A stretch of DNA of 64,000 bases. Origin: Aliivibrio sp. S4MY1. GTDB lineage: Bacteria; Pseudomonadota; Gammaproteobacteria; Enterobacterales; Vibrionaceae. The DNA is taken from contig NZ_JARACP010000008.1 in the NCBI RefSeq assembly GCF_028765545.1, positions 124,001 through 188,000 on the forward strand, read 5' to 3'. Below, one piece after another: positions 8,912-20,000 of this stretch. The stretch's first letter is position 1, and each line of letters begins with the position of its first letter. The notes under the pieces were generated by a model. The model searched no databases and was not told the DNA's origin. It was given only the letters and a program-made list of their open reading frames with translations. The position numbers and the translations under genes are program-made.

Positions 8912-10315
8912 ATGAAAGAGTCAGCATTTCGTTGGATTGATAAATACCTTATCCATCTAAAAATTCAAGAAAAGTTTTATCTACTTTTTTTACTTCCTAT
9001 TATCGCCCTTTTAAGCCTAACAGCAATTATGGATTCTGCTGTTGATAGCATGATGGCTGAAACATTAGAGCATGAAGTTCAATTTATTGCTTCTATGTTG
9101 GACCAACAACAAGTTTCTCGTCAAGATGCCATCACCCTTTTGTCTCAATCTGCTGAGTTTTCTGTTGGCTCTGGCGACCACAGTGCTGCTGTTAACTCTG
9201 GAAATTATAGCATCAGTGCTAATTCAAATGTGACACTTTGGTCTTCATTATCTGCCTTACAAGTCTCTTTGATCATCGTTGTTTTATTAGTCATGGCTAT
9301 TAGTGTTTATTACATTATGACCTTCATTGGCGGTGCGATGTTTGCTATGAATAAAGCATTAGAGACACTTGAGTCTGGTGATTTAACACAGCGTATGAAC
9401 TATTTTCCTGTACGAGATGAGTTCAGTACTATTGCGATTACCATTGATAAATTAGCAGACCGTGAACAACAATTAGTATTGGCTATGCAAGAGTCAGTGG
9501 CTCTTATTCAGCAAATGAGCTCGGAATTAAGCCAAAACAGCCATAGAAGCTCAGATGCCTCTGATAAACAGTTAGCGCAACTTGACCTTCTATCTAGTGC
9601 AACAGAAGAGATGGCGACATCAATTCAAGAAGTGGCTAATTACACTCACGAAGCTTCTTCTCAATCTACAGATGCAATGGATTCGGCTCGCTTTGGCCAA
9701 TCCCAAGTAGATTCTGCAGTACAAGCAATTCGTCATTTATCGGAAGAAATCAATCAAGCTGCGCATGCGGTACAAGAGCTAGACAACAATGCAGCAAAAA
9801 TTGATGATGCCGTTGCGACTATCAATGGTATTTCACAACAGACAAACTTATTAGCCTTAAATGCTGCGATTGAAGCGGCACGTGCGGGTGAACAAGGTCG
9901 TGGATTTGCTGTCGTTGCTGATGAAGTTAGAACCTTAGCAAGCCGAACTCAACAAGCAACGGTTGAGATCCAAGCAATGATAGAAGCACTGCAAACAAAC
10001 AGTAAATCATTATTAACACTAACATCGAATACGGTGAGTAATGCTGAAACTGGCCAAGAGTTAATGCAGCATGTACATAACGATATTTCAAATATTGCCG
10101 ATCGTAACAATACGATAGCCCAAAGTAACAATGAGATTGCAACAGCGGCTAGCCAGCAAGGCGAAGTAGCAATGAGTATTGCTTCTACCGTTGAAGACGT
10201 TCGTATTCAATCTAATCAAGTTCACCAAATGATTAAAGATTCTGAATCTAACATTGAGCAATTACGCTTAAAAGGCCAAGATCTAGAATTACTTCTTAAT
10301 GGATTGAAAGCTTAA
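8912..10315 (+). CDS. Methyl-accepting chemotaxis protein with a minimal periplasmic region
   Basis: A 467-residue chemoreceptor. TM1 spans about residues 22-40. The periplasmic segment, residues 41-115, is short. TM2 spans about 116-138, and HAMP runs to about 190. The rest is a coiled-coil signalling domain whose hairpin tip ([35 protein letters not shown]) lies near residues 308-345. The periplasmic part is too small for a Cache or four-helix sensor and is rich in S and N in its second half. No CheR-docking pentapeptide ends the protein (it ends LNGLKA). It is followed by its own terminator and probably forms a single-gene unit. Confidence 0.93.
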   Translation: MKESAFRWIDKYLIHLKIQEKFYLLFLLPIIALLSLTAIMDSAVDSMMAETLEHEVQFIASMLDQQQVSRQDAITLLSQSAEFSVGSGDHSAAVNSGNYSISANSNVTLWSSLSALQVSLIIVVLLVMAISVYYIMTFIGGAMFAMNKALETLESGDLTQRMNYFPVRDEFSTIAITIDKLADREQQLVLAMQESVALIQQMSSELSQNSHRSSDASDKQLAQLDLLSSATEEMATSIQEVANYTHEASSQSTDAMDSARFGQSQVDSAVQAIRHLSEEINQAAHAVQELDNNAAKIDDAVATINGISQQTNLLALNAAIEAARAGEQGRGFAVVADEVRTLASRTQQATVEIQAMIEALQTNSKSLLTLTSNTVSNAETGQELMQHVHNDISNIADRNNTIAQSNNEIATAASQQGEVAMSIASTVEDVRIQSNQVHQMIKDSESNIEQLRLKGQDLELLLNGLKA

Positions 10316-10345
10316 GTCGCTAAAAACCTAACATTTCAATATTTT

Positions 10346-10382
10346 AATGCAGTAATGATTGATTTTATTACTGCATTTTTTA
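10346..10382 (+). terminator. Terminator after the first chemoreceptor gene
   Basis: An 11-bp perfect stem, AATGCAGTAAT / ATTACTGCATT, with a 10-nt loop, followed by TTTTTTA. Confidence 0.9.
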
Positions 10383-10659
10383 TAGATGGTAAAAAACACC
10401 TTCATAAAGCCAGCAACTAATAAAAATAAAAGTGTCAACTTTTTTTTGACGATATTGTACATTTCGTTACATATGTAAGACAGGACTGCAAAAAAAATCA
10501 GAGGTAGATCACATTTAATTTTTTTATTTACTATAAATTCACAGCCAAGTTATTTCAGAGTGAAATGCTTGCTATCTGTACAATCAGATAGCTATATAAA
10601 CAATATTTTTGATTATATGAAAAACAAATAAAGATCAGCATATAATCAGGAGAGATCAA
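10383..10659 (+). other. Intergenic leader of the second chemoreceptor gene
   Basis: No gene seen. AT-rich DNA containing a short inverted repeat, GTCAA / TTGAC (10434-10450), whose right arm could be a -35 hexamer (TTGACG). No convincing -10 at standard spacing follows it. The end holds the AGGAGAG ribosome site used by the GTG start at 10660. Confidence 0.5.
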
Positions 10660-12621
10660 GTGAACCAATCATTTTTAACTAAAACATCGCTCAATAAACC
10701 ATTACTTACCTTATTATCAATTCCTGTTATCGTATCCTTAGTGCTTTTCGCTATTGTTGCTTTTCTCATCAACTCACGCAATATGATAGTAGAAAATAAC
10801 ATTATACAAACAGGACAACGAGCAACATTAAGTTCAGAAATAGAGCAATTACGTTTTTACTGGCAAGAAATTCGAGTGCATAACCGTGATACTATGTCTG
10901 AAGCGGGTGATGAAATGCTTAAAGCCCAAATAGGCTTACATGACGCTTTCGTAACTGCAGATCAGCATATTGAAACCTCAATTCTTACATCAAAGATGTT
11001 ATCTCAAGATGGAAGAGCCGATCTTCAACAACTTCAAACATTATTTTCCGATTATGAAAGTAGTTTAAATATATCAATTGATCTATTAATTACACTACAT
11101 CAAGCCTACTTAGACATACCTGTATTCTGGCAGCCATTAATTAACACGCTTACTTCAACAAGCCGTATTTACGGAAACTCTGATCCAGAATGGGATACTC
11201 TCAGTCTTTCATTTTCTACCGATATCGAAAAATTCTATGATGCTTTAAGTAGAATTGTGAGCGGTCGAGACTTAACAGAGCAAACGGTAGCAGATAAACA
11301 TTTAGCAAATATTAATGCTTTTTTAACTAAATATAATCATATTGAAGCAATCAATAATTTTAAAACTCAAACTTTTAGTCAATATGAAAATTTATATTAT
11401 CTAGCTATTGATACAATTACTAAAACAAAGAGTGAATCAAAACTGCGCAGCGCTATTGTAGGTGATGCGACTAAGATCATTTCTTCCATTAGTTTACGAC
11501 AAATTAAGCATACTCAAAACTTAAACCAACAATCATTAAATGCAAGCCAAAACGTGCAACATACCCAAATTTGGTCATGGTTTGGTGCTGCTTTGCTCTC
11601 ATCGATTATTGCCTTCTTACTAGCTCGTAGCCTTAATAGTGTACTTAGTCGTATATCAGCAACCATTTCAGCGATGGCTCAACAACATTTAGCCACTCCA
11701 ACCCACTTATCTGGTAGTAATGAATTAGCTGTTCTTGCTATGAATCTAGATTCATCAATTCGTAATATGGCTAAAATGGTAAGTTCCGTAAGAGAGCAAA
11801 GTAACGATGTTGCTTCCTCTTCTACTGAGCTGGCTTGTGTTATGACACAAAGCTCTAGTAACGCTGAAGAGCAAAGCGCTCAAATTGAACAGATTGCCGC
11901 TGCAGTAACAGAGCTGTCTGCTTCTTCAAACTTAGTGGCAAGTTCTGCTAAAAATACTGAAGTGCAAGCAACTGACGCGGCGTCACTATGTCAATTAGGC
12001 CAAGAAATTGCAGAGCAAAACAAGAGCCGTGCGGATGATTTAACCGAGCAATTAACAGAGACCGCTCTGGTTGTTGAGAATTTACGAACTCACTGTGTAA
12101 GCATTGAAGAAGTTGCTACTGTAATTAATAATATTTCAGAGCAAACCAATTTATTAGCATTAAATGCGGCAATCGAAGCGGCACGTGCTGGCGAAATGGG
12201 CCGCGGCTTTGCTGTTGTTGCTGATGAAGTAAGAAATCTGGCAGGTAAAACACAGCAATCTACCGTTCATATTCAGAAAATCATTTCGGAACTGCAAGCG
12301 CATTCCGTCGATGCGAGTGAAAAAGTAGACCTATGTTTGGATACTATTACGGTAACTCGTGAAACTTCAATTCAATCTTATGAACACTTAACTGATATTA
12401 ATACTGCAATTCAGTCTATTTATAGTAACTCGACTGAAATGGCATCAGCAGCATTACAACAGTCTAATGCGGTTGAAGAAATCAGCGGTACGGTTGTAGG
12501 TATCAAAGATATTATTAATCAGAACGTGACCGGAATTGAGGAATCAAGTAAAGCGTCGAACTTCTTATCTGAGTTGGCGGAGAAGCAACGATCTCAACTT
12601 GAGCTTTTTACGGTTAATTAA
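10660..12621 (+). CDS. Methyl-accepting chemotaxis protein with a long helical sensor
   Basis: A 653-residue chemoreceptor starting at GTG 10660 behind a strong AGGAGAG site. TM1 is at about residues 16-37. A periplasmic domain of about 265 residues is mostly helical with no Cache motif, resembling a long four-helix-bundle sensor. TM2 is near 304-324 (WSWFGAALLSSIIAFLLA). HAMP and the signalling coiled coil follow, with tip [20 protein letters not shown] near residue 495. The ligand cannot be read from sequence. It lies in tandem with the previous receptor but is separated from it by a terminator, so transcription is separate. Confidence 0.93.
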   Translation: MNQSFLTKTSLNKPLLTLLSIPVIVSLVLFAIVAFLINSRNMIVENNIIQTGQRATLSSEIEQLRFYWQEIRVHNRDTMSEAGDEMLKAQIGLHDAFVTADQHIETSILTSKMLSQDGRADLQQLQTLFSDYESSLNISIDLLITLHQAYLDIPVFWQPLINTLTSTSRIYGNSDPEWDTLSLSFSTDIEKFYDALSRIVSGRDLTEQTVADKHLANINAFLTKYNHIEAINNFKTQTFSQYENLYYLAIDTITKTKSESKLRSAIVGDATKIISSISLRQIKHTQNLNQQSLNASQNVQHTQIWSWFGAALLSSIIAFLLARSLNSVLSRISATISAMAQQHLATPTHLSGSNELAVLAMNLDSSIRNMAKMVSSVREQSNDVASSSTELACVMTQSSSNAEEQSAQIEQIAAAVTELSASSNLVASSAKNTEVQATDAASLCQLGQEIAEQNKSRADDLTEQLTETALVVENLRTHCVSIEEVATVINNISEQTNLLALNAAIEAARAGEMGRGFAVVADEVRNLAGKTQQSTVHIQKIISELQAHSVDASEKVDLCLDTITVTRETSIQSYEHLTDINTAIQSIYSNSTEMASAALQQSNAVEEISGTVVGIKDIINQNVTGIEESSKASNFLSELAEKQRSQLELFTVN

Positions 12622-12641
12622 TCACAAATAACTCACTTAAC

Positions 12642-12671
12642 ATGGAGAGGTTAACCCCCTCTCCATTTTTT
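12642..12671 (+). terminator. Terminator after the second chemoreceptor gene
   Basis: A 9-bp stem, ATGGAGAGG / CCTCTCCAT, with a 7-nt loop and a TTTTTT tract. Confidence 0.92.
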
Positions 12672-12786
12672 GCCAATTCAGTCTCTTCTTTTCAGTATAC
12701 TTTCCTTACCCTCTCTTATTATTCATTGCTTTTATGAGATAGTTCACAGAGAATAGCTTTCTATTTTTCGTAATCGAGCATCAAAC

Positions 12787-13977
12787 ATGACTGTTTCAAT
12801 TTATTTAGCAAAAGGACGTGATAAATCATTACGTCGTCGTCACCCTTGGATCTTCTCTCGCGGTATTGACCGCATTGATGGGAAAGCAGAGCTAGGTGAA
12901 GCAGTTGAGATCTATTCAAACAGCGGTGAATGGCTGGCTCGTGGTGCATTTTCTCCACAATCTCAAATTCGCGCTCGTGTTTGGACATTTGATAAAAATG
13001 AAGCTATCGACAAAGACTTTTTTGTTCGTCGTTTAAATCAAGCACAAGGCTTACGTGATGTTCTTGCTGAGCGCGAAGGTCTGACTGGCTATCGTCTAAT
13101 CGCTGCTGAATCTGATGGCTTACCAGGTATTACGATTGATCGTTACCAAGATTACTTTGTGTGTCAGCTTTTAAGTGCTGGTGCTGAAGCGACTAAAGAT
13201 TTATTAGTTGAGGCCTTAATCGAATGCTACCCAGATTGTAATATTTATGAACGTTCTGATGTTTCTGTTCGTAAAAAAGAAGGACTAAAACAACGTACTG
13301 GCGTTCTACACGGTGAAGAGCCACCAGAATCTGTAATCATTGAAGAGAACGGCGTTAAAATTAACGTTGATATCGTTAATGGCCACAAAACAGGCTTTTA
13401 TCTTGATCAACGTGATAGCCGTGAGCGTTCATGTAAATACGTAAAAGACAAAACAGTACTTAACTGTTTCTCTTACACGGGTGGTTTTGGTTTGTATTCG
13501 CTTAAAGGTGGCGCTAAACACGTTATCAATGCGGATGTTTCTCAACTAGCGCTTGATAATGCGAAGAACAATACTGAAATTAATGGTTTTGATTTATCTA
13601 AAGCTGAATTCTTAAACGCTGACGTATTTAAGCTATTACGTGAATACCGTGATAACGGCACTAAATTTGATGTTGTTATCATGGATCCACCAAAATTCGC
13701 TGAATCTAAAAACCAGCTAACTGGTGCATGTCGTGGCTATAAAGACATCAATATGCTTGCAATGCAAATTCTTAATCCAGGTGGCACGTTACTAACGTAT
13801 TCTTGTTCTGGTTTAATGGATGCTGGCTTATTCCAAAAAATCATTGCCGATGCGGCACTAGATGCACACCGCACTGTACAATTTGTTGAACGTTTTGAGC
13901 AAGCAGCGGATCACCCTCTTGATTCAGCTTACCCTGAGGGTTTCTACCTTAAAGGTTTTGCTTGTCGAGTTGTATAA
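12787..13977 (+). CDS. rlmI: 23S rRNA m5C1962 methyltransferase RlmI
   Basis: A 396-residue SAM-dependent methyltransferase. The N-terminal ~80 residues form a PUA domain ([20 protein letters not shown]). The catalytic domain has motif [16 protein letters not shown] near 220, motif [13 protein letters not shown] near 298 and motif VI TYSCSG near 336, where the cysteine is catalytic. Length and motifs match E. coli RlmI (YccW), which methylates C1962 of 23S rRNA. In E. coli the gene is also near tusE and yccX, so the neighbourhood is partly kept here. Confidence 0.95.
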   Translation: MTVSIYLAKGRDKSLRRRHPWIFSRGIDRIDGKAELGEAVEIYSNSGEWLARGAFSPQSQIRARVWTFDKNEAIDKDFFVRRLNQAQGLRDVLAEREGLTGYRLIAAESDGLPGITIDRYQDYFVCQLLSAGAEATKDLLVEALIECYPDCNIYERSDVSVRKKEGLKQRTGVLHGEEPPESVIIEENGVKINVDIVNGHKTGFYLDQRDSRERSCKYVKDKTVLNCFSYTGGFGLYSLKGGAKHVINADVSQLALDNAKNNTEINGFDLSKAEFLNADVFKLLREYRDNGTKFDVVIMDPPKFAESKNQLTGACRGYKDINMLAMQILNPGGTLLTYSCSGLMDAGLFQKIIADAALDAHRTVQFVERFEQAADHPLDSAYPEGFYLKGFACRVV

Positions 13978-14025
13978 CACTCACATTAGCCAGCAAGCTA
14001 CTCAATAATCAAATGAAAGATTAAT

Positions 14026-14063
14026 AAAAAAGGCGAGAAGGATTACCCTTCTCGCCTTTTTTT
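14026..14063. terminator. Bidirectional terminator between rlmI and the adhesin gene
   Basis: Stem AAAAAGGCGAGAAGG / CCTTCTCGCCTTTTT with a 5-nt ATTAC loop. It is symmetrical and serves both converging genes. Confidence 0.95.
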
Positions 14064-14080
14064 CACTACTTCAAAAGTGA

Positions 14081-17000
14081 TTAATCTACTTTAAACATAT
14101 TAAAATCATTATAAAGTGTACTTAAGATATCTTGATCACTCATAGAGCCTAAATCAGAAATTCCAAGTGTTGTACTATCAACACCTTGTAAGGTTATGTC
14201 GGTTTGATTTCCTAGCTCATCAGTCACCGATAATACGGTTTGCGAATTACCATCATCAATATTTACATTAATGTGCTGCAACATATCATCCATTGTTGAG
14301 TTTGCTTGAATTGAATCTGGAAGTAACTCTGCTAAATCAAGGATATCTGCTTCATTATTAGCAGCTACTCCATCAACGGCAAAATCAGCAATCGATGTTT
14401 GAGCTGGCGAAACCGAACTGCCTGCGACTTCATCTGCGAAATAGAATATATCGTTACCGCCACCACCAGTTAAAATATCATTTTGACCTGAAGCGTATAA
14501 TACATTGTCCGCATCGTTACCATAGTTATCAGAGACGACTAGATGACCTGAATTTGTCAGAGCGTTAAGTTTTTCTTCATCTGTCATTGAGCCTGTTGGC
14601 TCTCCTGCTAATTCATCTAAAGTAATACCATCCACTACAATCGTTTGAACCGTATTGCCACTTTCATTTATGTATATCTCTGTATTACCATCAACTTCTG
14701 TAATCTGAATTTGAGAGGCTAATAAAGAGAGATCCCATACCGTTGTAATATCAGCAATATCACTTAAATCAATTTTGTCACTATTAAGGTCAAAATCTTT
14801 AATTACATCTCTTGCTAAATCACCACCAATAGATGCATTAGTCCAAGCAAATGTATCTGCTGTGCCTACATCAGATAAATCTAATGGATTACCAAATAAG
14901 AATTCATCATTAGCAGTCCCTGTTAAAATATCTGAGCCCGATACACCTTGAATCACATTAGGAACAGCGACGGTAACAGTGATGACTTGTTGGGTAATCC
15001 CACCTTTTCCATCCGATGCTTCTACGATAAACTCATCTGTCGTATCAGCAGCTAGTGCCAATGTGCTGTCTTCAAGCAATACATATGTCCATAGCCCAGC
15101 AGCATTTATATTTAACGTTCCATAAGTACCTGTTGCTGATGAGGTAGAAGCAATTTGCCATGTGATTGAATCACTCTCTATATCGGTTGCATTTAATTGG
15201 CCTGTAACCGTTTCAACAACGCCTTCTTTTACATCTGCAGTACTGGTTCCAGTAATTACTGGTAAGTCATTTTCACCGGCAATATTAATAGTTATTACTT
15301 GCTGGGTTACCTGACCTGTTGCATCAGTTACATCAATAATTAAAGACTCTTGTGCCCCATCAGCACCAATGGCTTGTGCTAATGTATTGTCTAAGTCATA
15401 TTCCCATTTTCCTGATGTTGGATTAACACTAAATGTTCCATAGGTAGGTACAGATGAAGTTGAAACGGTATAACCGACATCCGTCCCCTCAGGGTCTAGA
15501 TATTTAATTGTACCTTCAACATGCAATTCGCCATCTTCGACAACCGTTCCAGTCGTTTCTTGCGTTGCTCCGGCATCAACAATAGGTTGATCATCATGAC
15601 CAGTCACACTAACTGTAATATCTTGAGTTACCGTTCCACCATTACCATCTGAAATTTCGATTGTGAATATTTCTTTTGCAATCGTATCACCTAGCACTTG
15701 TGCTTTATCGTTATCAAGTAAATAGGTCCACTCACCATTACCATCAACGGTTAAAGCGCCATATAAACCTACAATATTGCCTGATGTTGTCGCTGTATTT
15801 GGACCCGATATAACCGTGTAAGAAAAGTTGGTATCAGTTAAATCAATATCTGATACATCTAATTGACCAATAGCCGCTGCGGTACCATCTTCTTCAACAC
15901 TTCCAATGATTACGCTCGATGCATTAATCGTTGGTGCATCGTTTTCACCTGTTATATTGATAGTGATGACTTGCTGTATTGTTCCACCAGTTTGATCAGT
16001 TACTTCGATAGTATACGTTTCTTGAGTCCCTGCAGCGCCAATCTCTTGAGCTAACGTATTATCTAACTCATACGTCCATACGCCATTTTCATCTACAGTA
16101 AAGGTTCCATAAGGTGAAGTCGGTGGATTAATCACATTGTAATTGATTAGATCCCCTTCAGGATCCACATAAGAAACTTGACCTGTTGCAGTCAGTGTTC
16201 CGTCTTCAACTACCGTACCGTCTGTCACTTGAGGAATTGTCGTATCGATAATAGGGTCATCATCTGTACCTGTAATATTAACGGTAACGTCTTGTGTAAT
16301 TACACCACCATTCCCATCATCGATTTGAATAGTGTACGTTTCAGTTATAACTTCATCACCGATATCTTGTGCTTTATCGTTATCTAATACGTAAGTCCAT
16401 TTACCATTTGCATCAACAGTCACTGTCCCATAAGCATTTACTGGAGAAGTAATGACATCAAACTCAAACGTTGTATCTGAAATATCAATATCTGTAATAT
16501 CTAATTGTCCAGATTGAGTCAAAGTACCATCTTCTTCAATATCAACAGAGAGAACACTAGTACTAACCACTTCAGGATCGTCATTTGTCCCATTAACAGT
16601 AAAGGTAATATCTTGCGTACTGCTTAAGCCATGTTCATCAGTCACTTTAACGGTATAGGTTAGATCCAACGATTCACCAACGCCCAGTTGCTGGATCTCT
16701 AACGCGGTATTATCTACGACTAATTTATAATCACCATTTGGTTCAAAGGTTAATGTACCTAAAGCATCACCGCTCAACACTTGCCATGAGTGTGTATCTA
16801 GTGTGTCTGGGTCACCATTATCCCAATTACCTGTTACTTCAATAGTTGCTGGTGCTGTTGCTCCAACATCTTCAGTTAATTGAGGAGGTGTCGTTACGAC
16901 TAGATTTGGTGCATCATTTTCTCCATTAATAGTAATGGTGATGGTCATTTCAGATGTTTCACCTTCGTCATCCGTTGCGATAATGGTAACTGTATCGGTT

Positions 17001-20000
17001 AACGTTTCACCTTTTGATAAGCTATTAACCGTAGGATCATTTCCATCTACCGTATAAGTCCAGCGACCAGTATTATTATCTACGCTGACTGAACCATAAC
17101 TCCCTTGTGCACCAGAGGAAACAACTACATTGTCACCAACATCAACATCTGATGTTACGAAGTTTCCAGAAGTAGAACTGCCATCAGCCTCTTCAACTGA
17201 GCCTGTGTCCATACCAGAAATTTTAGGTATATCATTGGTACCCGTAATATTAACGGTGACTTGTTGAGCTGTTTTTGCACCATGAACATCTACTGCAAAT
17301 ACGGTAAAGACCTCTGAAACCACTTCACCTTCTTTTAATCCTTGAATATGGGCTGCATCATTGTCTAAGGTGTAAGTCCAAACACCATTAGCATCAACGG
17401 TAAAAGTACCGTAAGTACCCGTTAATGTTTTCGCATCAAAAGTAACATCGTCACCATTTGGATCGGTTACAGTCAATACTTTGGAATCTGTTATTGTTTC
17501 GTCTTCTTTTAGCTCCATGATAATTTGATCATCTTGAGCTATTTCTGGCGGTAAGTTCGACCCGTCAATGGTTACTGTCACGGTTTCTGTAGACATTTCA
17601 CCAGCGGCATCCTTAACTGTCACTTCAAAAGTATCCGTTAATGTTTCTCCGATACCTAACACTTTGACAGCATCTAAACTGGTGTCTAAGGTATATGTCC
17701 ATTTCCCATTAATTAATACAAGACGCCCATAATCACCTTGGTTATCAGTTACACTCCAAGTGTGAGTATCACCGGTATCTACATCACCATCATTAAGGTT
17801 TCCTGATATTTTGCTATCGGAATCTATATTAGAGATAGTTCCATTCAACTGGCCTGATATCTCTGGCGCATCATTTGTGCCTGTAACCTCCACTTTGAAG
17901 ATCATTTCTACCGGGTCGCCATTTTCATCAACAACCGTTTTACCAAACTTATCGACAACGGTAACGCTAAAGGTATCAGTAACCTTTTCGCCTTCATTTA
18001 GCTGTTGAACAGCTAACGAATCATTGTCTAAAACATAGGTCCAATTACCGTTGCTATCTAACGTTAAATGTCCATATGAACCATCACCTGTAACAAGGTT
18101 CCAAGTGAGATCTGGTGTTAAACCTGCAACATCATCTAACACCCCAGTTTGAGTTAATGGGCTTCCATCTTCTTTGAAATCAATATCTTCAATAATAGCA
18201 ACCGCAGGAACGTCATCCGCTACACCAATTACATTAATATTTATTGTTGAATCTGCACTAACGGCACCTTTATCGTCTTCAACTACAACACGTACATACT
18301 CTTTTTCAATTTGATCTGGCGTTAAGGCTTGTACTAGTGGGTTATCATTATCAAGTACATACGTCCAGTCGCCTGTTGCTTGATTCAGTGTTAGCTCTCC
18401 ATAAGTACCTTGGATTACTATGTTTTCACCACTTGAGTCTAAAGCTCCAATCTTATTTCCGTCGACATCAACTAAATACCATGTATGACTATCACATGTA
18501 TCAGGATCAACGACTTCTAACTGACCAGAAACTTCAAGGATACCATCTTCAACCACCTCTCCTAACTCACCTGTTGGTGTGTCAGCAATAATCACAGGGA
18601 TATCATTAGAACCTGTAATGGTAACGTTAACTAAAATGGTTTTTGGCCCGCAGTCTGTCTGTACTGTAACCGCCCACTTCTCTGTAATCTTCTGGCCTTC
18701 ACATAACGAATCTACATACGATTTATCATCAGCAACGTCATAAACCCAATTACCATCGTTATCAACGGTTAATGAACCAAATAATCCACCATCAACCGAG
18801 GAGGTTCCATCGACACTGATAATTTCACAGCCACTAGGAAGATCTATCGTGCCGGAACTACCACCGCCGATTACATCTCCATCGCCATCAACACCTTCTT
18901 CTATTGAATCGATATTAATCGTTTCATCATAAGAGCCACCACCGCCGCCGCCTGGATCTGTGTTGCCTTCGATCGTAATTGTTACGTCGAACGGTTCAGA
19001 GACGCCACCATGTTTATCTGTTGCCGTAACCTGGAATGTTTCTGTTTTTATATCGCCAAAATTCAATGCATTCGTATCTGGATCAGTGTTATCTAATAAG
19101 TAAGTCCATTGACCGTTGGCATCAATAGTAAAGATCCCATAAACACCGCTGCCATTACTTACTTGCCAACTGACAACGTCGTCACCTAAATCAATATCAT
19201 CAGCAATCACATTACCTGTAACTTTAGTAAATTGACCATTAAACGTCTCACCATCAGGAAGAAAGTCTTGAGCATCTTCAATCACGGTTGCTGAATTATC
19301 ACCTGACACAACCGGTAAATCATTAGTACCTATAATGGTGAAATCTATCTGTTCACTCGTAAATCCACCGTTAGAATCATGGACAACAGCAGTGAACGTT
19401 TCAGAAATCTTTTCACCTTCATTTAATGATTGAATAGCAGCAGAGTCAGTATCTATTACATACTTCCATGAGCCATCAGCTTCAAGATAAAACGTACCAT
19501 AGTTACCTACATAAGTTCGGTCTTCAAATGAGGTTGTATCTCCAGCATCTACATCGGTTGCCACAAGCTGACCAGAAACGGTTCCAGGTATTTGGTCTGT
19601 CGTATTATCTTCAATATACTCGCCTGTTGTCCCACCGGTAATTTCAGGAAGATCGTTCGTACCTTGAATAGTAATAACTACATTATCAGTTGATGCGACA
19701 CCTTGTGAATCTGTTACTGTTACCGTAAATGTTTCGGTAAGAGTATCGTTAGGGCCAAGAGCTTGAATTGCCAGTAATGAATTCGTTAAAGAGTAAGTCC
19801 ATTTACCACTTGAATCCATGGTTAGCGATCCATATTGACCGACGCCATTATCAAGATTCCAACCATGGGTATCTCCGATATCAGGATCCGATGTTTGCAA
19901 CTGTCCTTCAATAACGGTTGTTTGGTCCTCAACTGCCGTACCTGTCAATGCACCACTTAATACTGGCGCATCATTCGTTCCTTCTATAGTAATTTTGACT

